Shown piece by piece: positions 8,021-17,190 of a stretch of DNA of 48,105 bases (position 1 is its first letter; each line of letters starts with the position of its first letter). This stretch comes from an uncultured Shimia sp. Its GTDB lineage: Bacteria; Pseudomonadota; Alphaproteobacteria; Rhodobacterales; Rhodobacteraceae. The position numbers and the translations under genes are program-made. The stretch is from positions 1-48,105 of the forward strand of contig NZ_CAJXIV010000019.1 of assembly GCF_913054185.1 (NCBI RefSeq), written 5' to 3'. The notes below the pieces were generated by a model. It made no database searches. It was not told the DNA's origin and saw only the letters and a list, made by a program, of their open reading frames with translations.

Positions 8021-8527
8021 CTATTGGTTCACTTGGTCATACCAGGCCAAGAGGGATTCGATGTCGGCGGGCACGTTGGTTGCCATACCGCCCGAAAACT
8101 CCTCAAACACCTCAGAGTTTAAAGGATTTGTGCCCGCAATAACCGTCGCGTCTTTTTCCAAGGCGTCTGCCAACAAGTCCCGAAACCCTCCGCCTTCCGT
8201 TTCCTGTTTGCCAAACTTGTTGAGCAGGAAAACGTCAAAATCGGCTTGCATCGATTGTCCAACTGCTGTGATCGCGGTTGCCATTGCGTCCGGATCAAGT
8301 CGACAACCTTGAGCGTCTTTTCCTAAATTCTGCGAAATGCGAATGGTCGGGCCATCCGGCAAGATACGTACATCCATGTCACACCCATGCGTGGCACCGC
8401 ACTCAGTATTGGTCTGTACAATCCCGCGGGTCTTAAGGCCGCGTGCTTCTAGGCGCTCCGCCAAATCGGATAATAGTAGGTCCAACTCTCCGCGCCCATG
8501 CGCCATGGTGTATGCAATTTTCATCAT
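8021..8527 (-). CDS. DUF2478 family protein
   Basis: A 168-residue soluble protein starting KIAYTMAHGRGELDLLLSDL. It matches DUF2478, a family with a nucleoside-triphosphatase-like fold (KIAYT...G start; later DVFLLNKFGKQETEGGGFRDL) that is often encoded near molybdenum-related genes. It also contains CGATHGCDMDVRI with two cysteines. No molybdate transporter lies beside it here; the nearest molybdoenzyme is NasA about 22 kb away. Its biochemical role is unknown. The second ATG of the MM start is equally possible. Confidence 0.75.
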   Translation of the reverse strand: MMKIAYTMAHGRGELDLLLSDLAERLEARGLKTRGIVQTNTECGATHGCDMDVRILPDGPTIRISQNLGKDAQGCRLDPDAMATAITAVGQSMQADFDVFLLNKFGKQETEGGGFRDLLADALEKDATVIAGTNPLNSEVFEEFSGGMATNVPADIESLLAWYDQVNQ

Positions 8528-8585
8528 GCGCTAGAAAATAGGCGAGTGTTTCCAGAAAGCAATTGCGAACTGGGGTTGGCAGCCT

Positions 8586-9038
8586 TTACTCCAGCGACTT
8601 TGGAAGCAATTTGTTGATGAGAGACACTAGGAAGGCAGTGGAAATACCAAAACAAAGAATGCCTGTTACCCCGCCGAACGCGCCAAAAACCCGGAATTCG
8701 ACAGGCAAAACAACGTCGCCATATCCCACGGTCGTATAGGTCACGAGTGAGAAATAAAGTGCGTCGTAAAGGTAATCAAAGGCATTCATGTGAAGCAGTA
8801 CCGCCGCCCAGAACCAAACCTGAATGGTGTGTGAACTTACGATCATGACAAAGGCCGCACCAACAACAACAGTTGTTCTAAACATGCGAGATCGGTTTTT
8901 GACCCAACGGCCAATATGAGCCAGTACCTCAATCATCGCGGCCAGTAGGCCGACATGAATGAGTGCACAAACGCTAAGAACAACCGATCCCCACAACAGC
9001 TGGTCGTGTTGGCTCATCGCAAGTGTGTCTGGGGTCAT
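8586..9038 (-). CDS. small potassium channel
   Basis: A 150-residue membrane protein with hydrophobic segments near residues 15-40, 56-82 and 115-142. The selectivity-filter sequence TTVGYGD (residues 102-108) sits before the last helix, so this is a pore-loop channel subunit (Ion_trans_2 type) expected to assemble as a tetramer. No RCK/TrkA-N regulatory domain follows, unlike larger bacterial channels. An alternative start is Met8. It stands alone between DUF2478 and an unknown gene on the same strand. Confidence 0.9.
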   Translation of the reverse strand: MTPDTLAMSQHDQLLWGSVVLSVCALIHVGLLAAMIEVLAHIGRWVKNRSRMFRTTVVVGAAFVMIVSSHTIQVWFWAAVLLHMNAFDYLYDALYFSLVTYTTVGYGDVVLPVEFRVFGAFGGVTGILCFGISTAFLVSLINKLLPKSLE

Positions 9039-9104
9039 GGTGTTGCTCTCGTTGCTCGGCGCAAACTGGCATGTGGTTGGGCGAAGAACAAGCCTGCCAG
9101 ATGG

Positions 9105-9482
9105 TCACATCGTTTCAACGCAATGGCGCCTAAACGCCCGCTTCAACATGTCCAATTCCGCGCGAAGGAGGTCGATTTCCGCACGCAGGTCTCCCGCCAA
9201 GGCTTCGCCGGCAATAAAGCTGACGGTGTCGAGCCGCTTACCCGTAGTGTGATCGGCGATGACAACAGTTTGAACGCCGTCTGAGATGCTTTCCTTTGGG
9301 ATAGGGAAACGCAGTCGCCAGAGGCCAATATCTTCCGCTGGTTCAACCGACACATCCTGAATCGGCTCACCTAAGTAAGTGACGTCAACTTGCGGCTTTG
9401 CACTGGTGTCTTCTGAACACTTAAGAGCCCCTTCCCAAGTACCCTCAAATAGGCGGGTTTTTGTCAGCGTTAGTTCGGTCAT
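9105..9482 (-). CDS. unknown protein with C-terminal coiled coil
   Basis: A 125-residue protein without a recognised family. The first 90 residues look beta-rich (LFEGTWEGALKC, PQVDVTYLGEPI, GLWRLRFPIP, TVVIADHTTG). The last 35 form a likely coiled coil with heptad-like leucines (LRAEIDLLRAELDMLKRAF). It is 23 bases downstream of the DUF6478-type gene on the same strand, so the two are probably co-transcribed. Confidence 0.7.
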   Translation of the reverse strand: MTELTLTKTRLFEGTWEGALKCSEDTSAKPQVDVTYLGEPIQDVSVEPAEDIGLWRLRFPIPKESISDGVQTVVIADHTTGKRLDTVSFIAGEALAGDLRAEIDLLRAELDMLKRAFRRHCVETM

Positions 9483-9505
9483 GCGGCCATCCCTTTGTGT
9501 TTGTT

Positions 9506-10291
9506 TTAGAACTCAGCCCGTGGACGGCGGGAGAAGGTAACGTCCCTCAGGACAACTTGGTTCATCTCGGGGCCCTCAAAGATCAGGTCGATCCACATTT
9601 TTTCGACCCTCTTTTCGTTGAGGTTTGAATAGGCCAGATCAAACTCGACACGAATGTCTTCAGCCTGGAGCGGCAGTTCCCGCACGATTTGCTCTGTGTT
9701 GGGGCCATGACGAATGTTCAAACGGGCAAAAATTTCGAGCGGCTTCTCCATCTCAACAATCGTGTCCATGCGCACAACATGTTCCCGCTTAAGGCCAGAA
9801 ACCGCTTCCTGCGGCATGTCGATAACCAGAGATAGAAAGGAGCCGTCAAACCGAAAAACATCCATGCGCAGGCCAAACGGCGCAAGGTCTTTTTCCCTGT
9901 GGTTTCTGAGCTGTCGCAGGGTGAGCTCAGATATGCGACAGTCATGAAAGAGTGTGACTTCCTCGCCCAGCATTTCTTTGTTTTCCACCGCGGCGCGGCC
10001 TTTAGCAGGAATAGGCTCCCGCCAAAGAGCCGGGCGCCACGACCAATCTGTCCCATGGGGCTTGGGAAAGGCGTTTGAGCCAATGATGGGCAAAGCCAAA
10101 CGGCTTTCGGAAACCGCAATCACAGTATCCAGATATTGACGAAGGGTTCTGGCTCTGCGCCGTTGCGCCCGTAAGGTGGCAATATCCGCTTCAGAGGCCT
10201 TGCGTGCATTACGCGCCCAATACTTGGACAATCCGCTTTGAAGCGCCTGCTGAAAAAAACGTCTGCTTTTTGCCATTTGCCTTGGAACCAT
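9506..10291 (-). CDS. DUF6478-type conserved protein
   Basis: A 261-residue soluble protein. The first 50 residues are strongly basic and helical (RRFFQQALQSG, LRAQRRRARTLRQYLD). A beta-rich remainder follows, with WSWRPALWREP, VTLFHDCRISELTLRQLRN, MDVFRFDGSFLSLVID and EMWIDLIF-like strands. It matches my recollection of DUF6478, a family restricted to Rhodobacterales that is often found near trpB/accD/folC; the function is unknown. A later start at Met6 (MAKSRRF) is equally plausible. It diverges from accD across a 288-base gap. Confidence 0.65.
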   Translation of the reverse strand: MVPRQMAKSRRFFQQALQSGLSKYWARNARKASEADIATLRAQRRRARTLRQYLDTVIAVSESRLALPIIGSNAFPKPHGTDWSWRPALWREPIPAKGRAAVENKEMLGEEVTLFHDCRISELTLRQLRNHREKDLAPFGLRMDVFRFDGSFLSLVIDMPQEAVSGLKREHVVRMDTIVEMEKPLEIFARLNIRHGPNTEQIVRELPLQAEDIRVEFDLAYSNLNEKRVEKMWIDLIFEGPEMNQVVLRDVTFSRRPRAEF

Positions 10292-10518
10292 GTCTCATTG
10301 TTGCTGGCGGCGAAACGATCTGCGGCCTTCGTTATGATTATTTAGCGAAATGGTTGCGATAGGACAAATGTCCATTCAGGCCAATCCCCATGAATTCTCA
10401 GTGTGTTGCCCTGTGTCTGTCCCGTAAATGTAGCACTTCGGCTGTGATTGGAGATGAAATGTACATTTTAACGGTGCCAAAAAAGGGATTTGGGGGTGCT
10501 ACTGGAGCATGACTGAGA

Positions 10519-10547
10519 TTGCATTTTCTGACGTAGCGTCTTATCTC
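10519..10547 (+). promoter_or_regulatory. candidate accD promoter
   Basis: TTGCAT (10519-10524), a 17-base spacer and TATCTC (10542-10547) lie 33 bases before the accD ATG. This is a modest fit to sigma-70; the rest of the 10292-10518 gap shows no gene or strong structure. Confidence 0.3.
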
Positions 10548-10579
10548 ATCCGAGATTGGAACCAGAGGACACTGATCAC

Positions 10580-11521
10580 ATGAACTGGATCACCAACTAC
10601 GTCCGTCCGCGGATCAACTCGATCTTTTCTCGCAGAGAAGTTCCAGACAATCTCTGGACCAAATGCGACGAATGCGGGACGATGTTGTTTCACCGCGAGC
10701 TGAAGGGCAACCAAAACGTTTGCACGCAATGTGACCATCATATGTCGATTTCCCCGCGGGATCGGTTTGAGGCATTGTTTGACGGTGGTGTGTTTGTCGA
10801 GGTGGATGTACCAGAACCAGTCGCTGATCCTCTGCAGTTCCGGGATCAGAAAAAATATCCAGAACGCATGAAGGCCGCGCAGAAAAAGACGGGCGAGGCA
10901 GAAGCCATGTTGGTGGCAGAAGGTGATATTGGTCGAACCCCAATTGTGGCCGCGTGCCAGGACTTCTCCTTTATGGGCGGCTCCATGGGCATGTATGTCG
11001 GCAATGCGATCATTGCAGCTGCGGAGCGTGCCATCGCCCTGAAGCGCCCATTGGTGTTGTTCTCGGCAGCCGGTGGTGCTCGGATGCAGGAAGGCATTCT
11101 TTCTTTGATGCAGATGCCCCGCACAACCGTTGCGGTGCAGATGCTCAAAGAAGCAGGTTTGCCGTATATTGTTGTCCTGACACACCCGACAACCGGTGGA
11201 GTAACGGCGTCTTATGCCATGCTGGGTGATGTTCAGATTTCCGAACCCAACGCGCTAATCTGTTTTGCTGGTCCTCGGGTGATTCAGCAGACCATCGGAG
11301 AAAAATTGCCTGAAGGTTTCCAGCGCGCCGAGTATTTGCTGGACCACGGCATGCTTGATCGCGTGACAAAGCGAACCGAACTCAAAGCCGAATTGGTGTC
11401 GATTATCCGAATGCTAATGGGTATGCCTCCTGCAGTGGCCGGTGACCTGCCTGCTCCTCAGAAAGAGGAAACCTCGCCTAAGACTCCGGAAGAAAAACCC
11501 GAAGAGGCGAAAACGGAATAA
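10580..11521 (+). CDS. accD: acetyl-CoA carboxylase carboxyltransferase subunit beta
   Basis: AccD pairs with AccA to transfer carboxyl from carboxybiotin to acetyl-CoA, giving malonyl-CoA for fatty acid synthesis. The 313-residue product has the N-terminal four-cysteine zinc ribbon (Cys29, Cys32, Cys48, Cys51) and the carboxyltransferase core with [22 protein letters not shown] and [16 protein letters not shown]. The last ~25 residues are a Pro/Lys/Glu-rich tail with no domain. The ATG at 10580 begins [10 protein letters not shown], the usual family start, with GAGG upstream. A good terminator lies between it and folC. Confidence 0.97.
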   Translation: MNWITNYVRPRINSIFSRREVPDNLWTKCDECGTMLFHRELKGNQNVCTQCDHHMSISPRDRFEALFDGGVFVEVDVPEPVADPLQFRDQKKYPERMKAAQKKTGEAEAMLVAEGDIGRTPIVAACQDFSFMGGSMGMYVGNAIIAAAERAIALKRPLVLFSAAGGARMQEGILSLMQMPRTTVAVQMLKEAGLPYIVVLTHPTTGGVTASYAMLGDVQISEPNALICFAGPRVIQQTIGEKLPEGFQRAEYLLDHGMLDRVTKRTELKAELVSIIRMLMGMPPAVAGDLPAPQKEETSPKTPEEKPEEAKTE

Positions 11522-11548
11522 ATCAGTCGCTTATGCGTCGAGAGAAAT

Positions 11549-11585
11549 GGGCTTTCGGAACATAAACCGAGGGCCCGTTTTGTTT
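11549..11585 (+). terminator. intrinsic terminator after accD
   Basis: GGGCTTTCGG (11549-11558) pairs with CCGAGGGCCC (11567-11576), a 10-bp stem including two G-U pairs, followed by GTTTTGTTT. It ends about 30 bases before folC, so folC may be only partly co-transcribed with accD. Confidence 0.75.
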
Positions 11586-11614
11586 AATAGCCCCCCTTTT
11601 AGATGGAGTGCTTC

Positions 11615-12895
11615 ATGGTCGCTCAATACGATACGTCGGACACAATCCTCGCCCGTATGATGGCGCTTCACCCAAAAATCATTGATCTGACCTTGGATCG
11701 CATGTGGCGCCTTTTGGACGCTCTGGGCAACCCTCAAAAAAAGATGGCTCCGGTTGTGCATCTGGCAGGGACAAATGGCAAAGGCAGCACGCAGGCTATG
11801 GTCCGCGCTGGCCTTGAAGGTAGGGGGGACAAGGTTCATGCCTATACCAGCCCGCACTTGGCGCGGTTTCATGAACGCATCCGCTTGGCGGGGGAGCTTA
11901 TTGATGAAGCGCATTTAGCGGCGGTTTTGGACGAGTGTTGGGAAGCCAACGACAGACAGAACATCACCTACTTTGAGATCACCACGTGTGCCGCCATTCT
12001 GGCGTTTTCACGCACGTCTGCCGACTACACGTTGCTGGAGGTTGGTTTGGGGGGGCGCTTGGATGCGACCAATGTGATCACCGCCCCCGAATTGACCGTC
12101 ATCACACCTGTTTCCAAAGACCATGAGCAGTTTTTAGGGGAGACGGTTGCGGAGATTGCGGCGGAAAAAGCAGGAATTATTAAGCGTGGTGTTCCTTGTG
12201 TCGTTGGCCCGCAGCCCGTCGAGGCCATGGACGTGATTGAACGCGCCGCGATGCGTATTGGTGCGCCATTGATTGCCTACGGTCAGCACTGGCACGTGTC
12301 TGAAGAACGCGGGCGTCTCGTTTTCCAAGATGAACGCGGATTGCTGGATCTTCCTCTCCCTGCTTTGGCTGGTGCGCACCAGGTGCAAAATGCGGGTGCT
12401 GCCTTGGCGGCATTGCGCCACTTAGATGCAGACGAGGCGGCTTGCGAAGCAGCAATGACGAACGTCTCCTGGCCCGCCCGTATGCAACGACTGAAAGACG
12501 GGCCACTGTTCGAAGCTGCGGATGGCGCAGAGGTGTGGCTCGACGGAGGGCATAACGCGGCTGCTGGCAAGGCGCTGGCGGATGTCATCTCAACGTTGCC
12601 AAAGCGGCCGACCCATCTCGTCTGTGGCATGTTGAACACCAAAGACATCCTTGGGTATCTGACACCTCTCGCGCAGATCGCCGAAAGTTTGACTGCTGTG
12701 TCTATTCCCGGAGAAAGCAACACGCTTCCGGCCTCTGAAACGGCGAAATCTGCACGGCAGGCGGGTATGCAGGCCGTCGAGAGTGCCAGTGTCCTAGAGG
12801 CGCTGCAAGACGTGGTGTCCAAGTCACCTGAAAGCCGCATATTGATTTGTGGATCGCTTTATCTTGCTGGTGCAGTGCTCCGAGAAAACTCCTAA
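11615..12895 (+). CDS. folC: bifunctional folylpolyglutamate/dihydrofolate synthase
   Basis: FolC adds glutamate to dihydropteroate (forming dihydrofolate) and extends folate polyglutamate tails. The 426-residue Mur-ligase-fold protein has the P-loop HLAGTNGKGST near residue 50, the folate-loop region YTSPHLARFHERI, TYFEITTCAAI, the omega-loop LEVGLGGRLDATNV and VWLDGGHNAAAG in the C-terminal domain. I chose the ATG at 11615 because GGAG sits at proper spacing; the ATG four codons earlier would place that site inside the gene. Adjacency of accD and folC is usual in proteobacteria. Confidence 0.96.
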   Translation: MVAQYDTSDTILARMMALHPKIIDLTLDRMWRLLDALGNPQKKMAPVVHLAGTNGKGSTQAMVRAGLEGRGDKVHAYTSPHLARFHERIRLAGELIDEAHLAAVLDECWEANDRQNITYFEITTCAAILAFSRTSADYTLLEVGLGGRLDATNVITAPELTVITPVSKDHEQFLGETVAEIAAEKAGIIKRGVPCVVGPQPVEAMDVIERAAMRIGAPLIAYGQHWHVSEERGRLVFQDERGLLDLPLPALAGAHQVQNAGAALAALRHLDADEAACEAAMTNVSWPARMQRLKDGPLFEAADGAEVWLDGGHNAAAGKALADVISTLPKRPTHLVCGMLNTKDILGYLTPLAQIAESLTAVSIPGESNTLPASETAKSARQAGMQAVESASVLEALQDVVSKSPESRILICGSLYLAGAVLRENS

Positions 12896-13038
12896 GTCGG
12901 AGTAGCTATGGAGGTGGGGGCTGAGGTCAAATCATCCGGTTGACTGATTCGAATCGGGACACGTATAGTCTAAGCAACGTCTCTTTCGCCCCAACACCAT
13001 TACAATCAGCGAAGCGACCTACGGACAGGCAGGAAAAT

Positions 13039-13057
13039 GGGGGGCGATCAGCCCCCC
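13039..13057 (+). repeat. GC stem-loop downstream of folC
   Basis: GGGGGGC-GATCA-GCCCCCC is a perfect 7-bp stem with a 5-base loop in the folC-13.1 kb gap. It is followed by TAATAATG rather than a T-run; leftward it is followed by ATTTTCC. It could be a weak folC terminator or an mRNA-end structure. Nothing else is evident in this 270-base gap. Confidence 0.5.
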
Positions 13058-13166
13058 TAATAATGCCCGCTGCATTTTGATTTGCATATTGTCTGCGGTG
13101 CCGCCTCAAGGAATGTGGAGTGGACACCACCGTTCGTCAGGTTCGTATGAGATATGGCTTTTGTTT

Positions 13167-15101
13167 ATGGAGGCAGTTTTGGCCGCCAAGGTTGTGTTTC
13201 ATCTGCCCAAGCAGTTCCGTGAGAATTATCTGGAACTGACCCATCTGGCACTTTTTCATAAGATTCATGCGTTGATTGTCTCTCGAGGAGGCGAGGTCGA
13301 AGTGCGCCGTCGTCACGAAACGCTGCGGTCGAAGGAACGGACGGATTGGTTCGACCGTTTGGAAGCTGAGAACTTACATGTCGTTGAAAACGGCATGGTC
13401 AAGCAAGGCAACGCTCTGAACACGGCATTAGCTTATTTACCACCTTATTTCCATCTCGACCCGCAAGGTGTGTTGGCGGAAAGCATGGCCGGTGACGCCA
13501 AGTTTTCTGAAGCTGAGGTGAATGCTGTACTCGCCAATTCGAAATTCCGAGGATTGCATGACCGCTTGGTGAAAAAACGTCGGTCACGTTATGGTCCAAA
13601 AGACGAAGCCACGGAAATCCCTGACGGGTGTATTGCCGTCTTTCTTCAGGGCGATAACCCCCACCGGCAGGGCACTGCTTATTGCGACAACGAAACGTTG
13701 CTTCGCACAGTGGCGGAGAACGCCGGCGGGCGAGCTGTGGTGGTGAAAGCGCACCCTGTAAGCAAACAGCTTGACGATGCTCAACTGATCTTAAATCTCC
13801 TACAGGACGGGTTGGCGGTGGAGCCAACCGACGCCAATATACATGACATTCTGCGTCAATGTTCTGCCACCGTCAGCTACAATTCCGCGGTTGCCATTGA
13901 AGGGTTTTTGCATAAAAAGCCAGCGATCCTATTCGGAAAATCTGATTTCCACCATGTTGCTGAAACCGTCCGCGATCCCGGCGGCTTTCCAACTGCGTTG
14001 AGTGCAGCTCTGGCCAGCCAACATGATTACGCGAAGTATTTGCACTGGTATTTTTCAAATTACGCCGTGTCCGTCGAGGATTGGCTATTAGAAGATAAAC
14101 TTCTTCAGGTTTTTGAGACGATGGGGTTCACCGAGGATCGGCTAGGGCTTCGGGGGATCCGTGGCACGACATCGGAGGACCAGGCAGGGCCCAAGAACAA
14201 ACAGGCGGTCGCCGAAACACAACAGTTGTTCCGGGGACTTGCTGAAGCAAAATCTGTGAAACTTCGGCGCAGTTTGGTTATCGACGATGACTATCATGAA
14301 TTCATCGGGGCAATCGGCGACCGGAAGGTGCGTGTTTGTCGGTACTTATCTGCAGAAGGCCAGCAGGACGTAAGCGCGCGCGCGGCTGAGTTACGCCACT
14401 TGCAAGACACCATGGTCTCAGACCATCTCACCGCTGAAAAAGCCATTTTTGCTTACGAAGAGTATGGCGTCTTGTGCGTGACCCAAGCGCCGGGTGTGCC
14501 TTTAGTGCAAAAGATTGCAGGGGCCTCGGGTCCTCGTCGGTCAAAGTTTGTACGCATGGGCGCAGAGTGGCTAGACGAAGCAACCCAGGGGCGTATCAAG
14601 CAGACGGAACTGGCATCGCTGTTCCGCCTGAAGATTCTAAAAGAGTGGTCTTTGGACAATATCGAAGACGATGAGGATTGCGCCTTGTTAGAAGGGCTGC
14701 TGTCAAATTTGACCAAACGCGCTCGCCTGATCAAGGGCATGGAAATCACGCAAATTCACGGGCAAGCTTGGTTTTCGGCTGAAAACCTTGTGTTCAAAGA
14801 CAGCACCCTATGTGGGGTTAACATCGGGGGGGCACATTGGACGTCGGTGTCACGCGCTGCCGCGCAATATCTCGTAGATTTGCAATTGGTCGCGCCTGAG
14901 AGTTCTGGCAAAACTCGGTTTGGCATTGCGCAAGATGATTGGCGTGCGTTTTTGTCAATTGACGTGGTCCCTGAAGGCGAACGCCGCACGGCTTTGCCAT
15001 TCTTTTTGGGTGAGCAACTGTTTCGACGTTTTGTGTCTGACTACAGGTGCCAGGAGAAACGTGAACGGGCGCGCCAAGCAATACGCGCATTTTTGGAATA
15101 G
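13167..15101 (+). CDS. capsule-glycosyltransferase-like / degenerate kinase-like fusion protein
   Basis: About 644 residues from the ATG at 13167. The N-terminal half resembles capsule polysaccharide biosynthesis proteins (KpsC/KpsS-like, Kdo-transferase type). It has VVVKAHP (His196), then a spaced SYNSAVAIEGFLHKKPAILFG block, matching the HP and S-x-x-x-x-EG-P motifs of that family. The C-terminal half (about residues 350-640) has the layout of an aminoglycoside-phosphotransferase-like fold, but the catalytic HGD appears as HGQ (531-533) and the metal-binding DFG-like position reads NIGG. That half is therefore probably not an active kinase, or not of this fold. The start is uncertain: in-frame ATG 13113 and TTG 13077 also exist and none has a good ribosome-binding site. 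The hydrolase gene follows after 58 bases. Confidence 0.7.
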   Translation: MEAVLAAKVVFHLPKQFRENYLELTHLALFHKIHALIVSRGGEVEVRRRHETLRSKERTDWFDRLEAENLHVVENGMVKQGNALNTALAYLPPYFHLDPQGVLAESMAGDAKFSEAEVNAVLANSKFRGLHDRLVKKRRSRYGPKDEATEIPDGCIAVFLQGDNPHRQGTAYCDNETLLRTVAENAGGRAVVVKAHPVSKQLDDAQLILNLLQDGLAVEPTDANIHDILRQCSATVSYNSAVAIEGFLHKKPAILFGKSDFHHVAETVRDPGGFPTALSAALASQHDYAKYLHWYFSNYAVSVEDWLLEDKLLQVFETMGFTEDRLGLRGIRGTTSEDQAGPKNKQAVAETQQLFRGLAEAKSVKLRRSLVIDDDYHEFIGAIGDRKVRVCRYLSAEGQQDVSARAAELRHLQDTMVSDHLTAEKAIFAYEEYGVLCVTQAPGVPLVQKIAGASGPRRSKFVRMGAEWLDEATQGRIKQTELASLFRLKILKEWSLDNIEDDEDCALLEGLLSNLTKRARLIKGMEITQIHGQAWFSAENLVFKDSTLCGVNIGGAHWTSVSRAAAQYLVDLQLVAPESSGKTRFGIAQDDWRAFLSIDVVPEGERRTALPFFLGEQLFRRFVSDYRCQEKRERARQAIRAFLE

Positions 15102-15159
15102 TTTTTCTGACAAACCGGTCGCAAACCCTGCAATGTGGCAGCAGTGCAGGGAGGGACCA

Positions 15160-17145
15160 ATGCAGATTGTCGATGAGTTTCCATTTGAGGTTCAGGAAGA
15201 TCCTCACGTTTGGATCGAAATGCCGGATGGTGTGCGGTTGTCTGCGCGCATGTGGCTGCCCAAGACGGCCGAGCCAGTTCCCGCAATCTTGGAGTACCTC
15301 CCGTATCGTAAGCGTGATGGCACCGCCGAAAGAGATGCGCTGACACATCCTTACCTCGCGGGCCATGGCTATGTTTGTGTGCGCGTAGACATGCGCGGCT
15401 GCGGCGATAGCGAAGGCCTGTTCGAAGACGAATACTCGCCACAAGAATTGGATGATGGGATTGCCGTCATAGAATGGCTGTCACGGCAATCATGGTGCAA
15501 CGGCAATGTCGGAATGATGGGCATCAGTTGGGGTGGTTTCAACGGGCTGCAAATTGCGGCTCTTGCGCCTCCAGCTTTAAAAGCCATCGCCAGCCTGTGT
15601 TCGACTGTGGATCGATTTGCTGATGACATTCATTACAAAGGTGGCGTCATGCTCGGAGAAAATCCGGCTTGGGCGGCGACCGTTTTGGGGTGGTTTGCCC
15701 TGCCGCCAGATCCACAGATAGTTGGGCCTCAATGGCGTGAGATGTGGCTGAACCGGTTAAAGAATACTCCGTTTTTAGCCGAAACTTGGGCAAAGCACCA
15801 AAATCGGGATGCTTATTGGAAGCACGGATCGGTTTGTGAGGACTACAGCGCAATCCAAGCAGCCGTTTTAAGTGTTGGCGGTTGGCATGATGGGTATCGA
15901 AATACCATTTCCCATTTGGTCGAAAATCTGGCGTCTCCGGTAAAAGGACTCATCGGGCCTTGGAACCACAAATACCCGCATTTTGCCGTTCCGGGTCCTC
16001 AGATTGATTTCTTAGGGGAATTGCTTTTGTGGTGGGACCATTGGCTAAAGGGCAAAGAGAACGAAGTTGCGTCTTTGCCGGACATGCGTCGCTGGCTCAT
16101 GGACAGTGTGCCGCCCCAGGTGACCTATGACCTTCGTCCAGGGCGGTGGATTGCGGACGGAGTTGGCTCCAAGGGGAGCGTTCTGACTCTTCACTTGGAT
16201 GGGGAGATTCTCTCGGAGACTCTCGCGCCGGCAGAACGGCAAGTTCTGCCGGAGTTAGCTGTTGGGCAAGCTGCGGGGGAATTTTTTCCTTTCGGGTTTG
16301 GTCCGGGGGAGTTGCCGGACGATCAAAGGAGCGATGACATACGCAGCAGTTGCTTTGATGGGGACCCAATACGTGAAGCATTGGACTTGGTTGGCGCACC
16401 AAGACTACGGGTGAAACTTCGCTCCAACACGCCCAAGGCACAGATCGCGGTTCGGCTCTGTGATGTGCACCCATGTGGTGAGAGTACTCTGATTACACAC
16501 GGATTTCTGAACCTCAGGCACCGGGAAGGACATGAAGCCCTCATTGACGTGCCTATAGGAGAAAACTTCGATGCGGTGGTCTCTCTGGATCAATGTGCCT
16601 ACCACGTCCCTCAAGGGCATAAGTTACGTGTTGCTCTGTCGACGAGCTACTGGCCTTTTGTGTGGCCAGAATCGGAGCTGACGACACTTGATGTTGTTTT
16701 GGGCGCAATTGAGCTTCCAATCCGAAATGTGTCAAAGGGCGACGAGTGGCGATTTGATCCGCCAAAGTCGGCACGCCCGCGGCCAACAAAGCGACTGAGT
16801 GTTGGCGACGAGAGCAAGCGCGTCATACGCGACATTGGCAAGCGTTTGACGCGCCAAGAAATTCAAAGCGACGATGGGGGCTTGCGGGATTTGGAAACTG
16901 GCCTGGAAAGCAGAACGAAACACCGGGAAGTGTTTTCTATTGGCGACACTGATCCAAATTCTGCAACTGCCAGTTTTGTTTGGGAACGTGACATGTCGCG
17001 TGGGGATTGGGGTGTGGCGATCAAAGCTGAGCTGGATATGAGCGCTGATTCAGGCAGTTTCTTCATCAAAGGCCACTTACAGGCCAAAGAGGGAGGGAAA
17101 GTGGTCTTTCAAAAAGAATGGGACGTGTCCGTCCCAAGGCTTTGA
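15160..17145 (+). CDS. CocE/NonD family hydrolase
   Basis: A 661-residue serine hydrolase of the X-Pro dipeptidyl-peptidase (S15)/CocE type. The alpha/beta-hydrolase domain starts with DGVRLSARMWLP and LEYLPYRKRDG. It contains RVDMRGCGDSEG, the nucleophile elbow GISWGG (Ser123) and a later GGWHDGY with the likely acid, plus GPWNHKYP with the likely catalytic His. The C-terminal jelly-roll-like domain follows from about residue 330. The family cleaves esters or amides; the substrate is unknown. The ATG at 15160 has a strong AGGGAGGG site. No signal peptide is visible, so it is probably cytoplasmic. It lies 58 bases after the capsule-like gene and ends at a bidirectional terminator. Confidence 0.9.
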   Translation: MQIVDEFPFEVQEDPHVWIEMPDGVRLSARMWLPKTAEPVPAILEYLPYRKRDGTAERDALTHPYLAGHGYVCVRVDMRGCGDSEGLFEDEYSPQELDDGIAVIEWLSRQSWCNGNVGMMGISWGGFNGLQIAALAPPALKAIASLCSTVDRFADDIHYKGGVMLGENPAWAATVLGWFALPPDPQIVGPQWREMWLNRLKNTPFLAETWAKHQNRDAYWKHGSVCEDYSAIQAAVLSVGGWHDGYRNTISHLVENLASPVKGLIGPWNHKYPHFAVPGPQIDFLGELLLWWDHWLKGKENEVASLPDMRRWLMDSVPPQVTYDLRPGRWIADGVGSKGSVLTLHLDGEILSETLAPAERQVLPELAVGQAAGEFFPFGFGPGELPDDQRSDDIRSSCFDGDPIREALDLVGAPRLRVKLRSNTPKAQIAVRLCDVHPCGESTLITHGFLNLRHREGHEALIDVPIGENFDAVVSLDQCAYHVPQGHKLRVALSTSYWPFVWPESELTTLDVVLGAIELPIRNVSKGDEWRFDPPKSARPRPTKRLSVGDESKRVIRDIGKRLTRQEIQSDDGGLRDLETGLESRTKHREVFSIGDTDPNSATASFVWERDMSRGDWGVAIKAELDMSADSGSFFIKGHLQAKEGGKVVFQKEWDVSVPRL

Positions 17146-17150
17146 TCAGT

Positions 17151-17190
17151 GGCAAAAAAAGAAGCCCGCAAAAAACGGGCTTCTTTGGTT
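17151..17190. terminator. bidirectional intrinsic terminator
   Basis: AAAGAAGCCCG (17158-17168) pairs perfectly with CGGGCTTCTTT (17176-17186), an 11-bp stem with a 7-base A-rich loop. Both sides continue into T-rich (or A-rich) tracts. It separates the convergent CocE and universal stress protein genes. Confidence 0.95.

Noticed and set aside
13039..13057. GC hairpin as a firm folC terminator
   Set aside because: The stem is perfect but no T-run follows on the coding side, so it is listed only as a stem-loop.
12927..13130. Leftward 67-residue frame in the gap after folC
   Set aside because: Arg/Ser-rich, no ribosome-binding site, overlaps the GC hairpin; no sign of coding.
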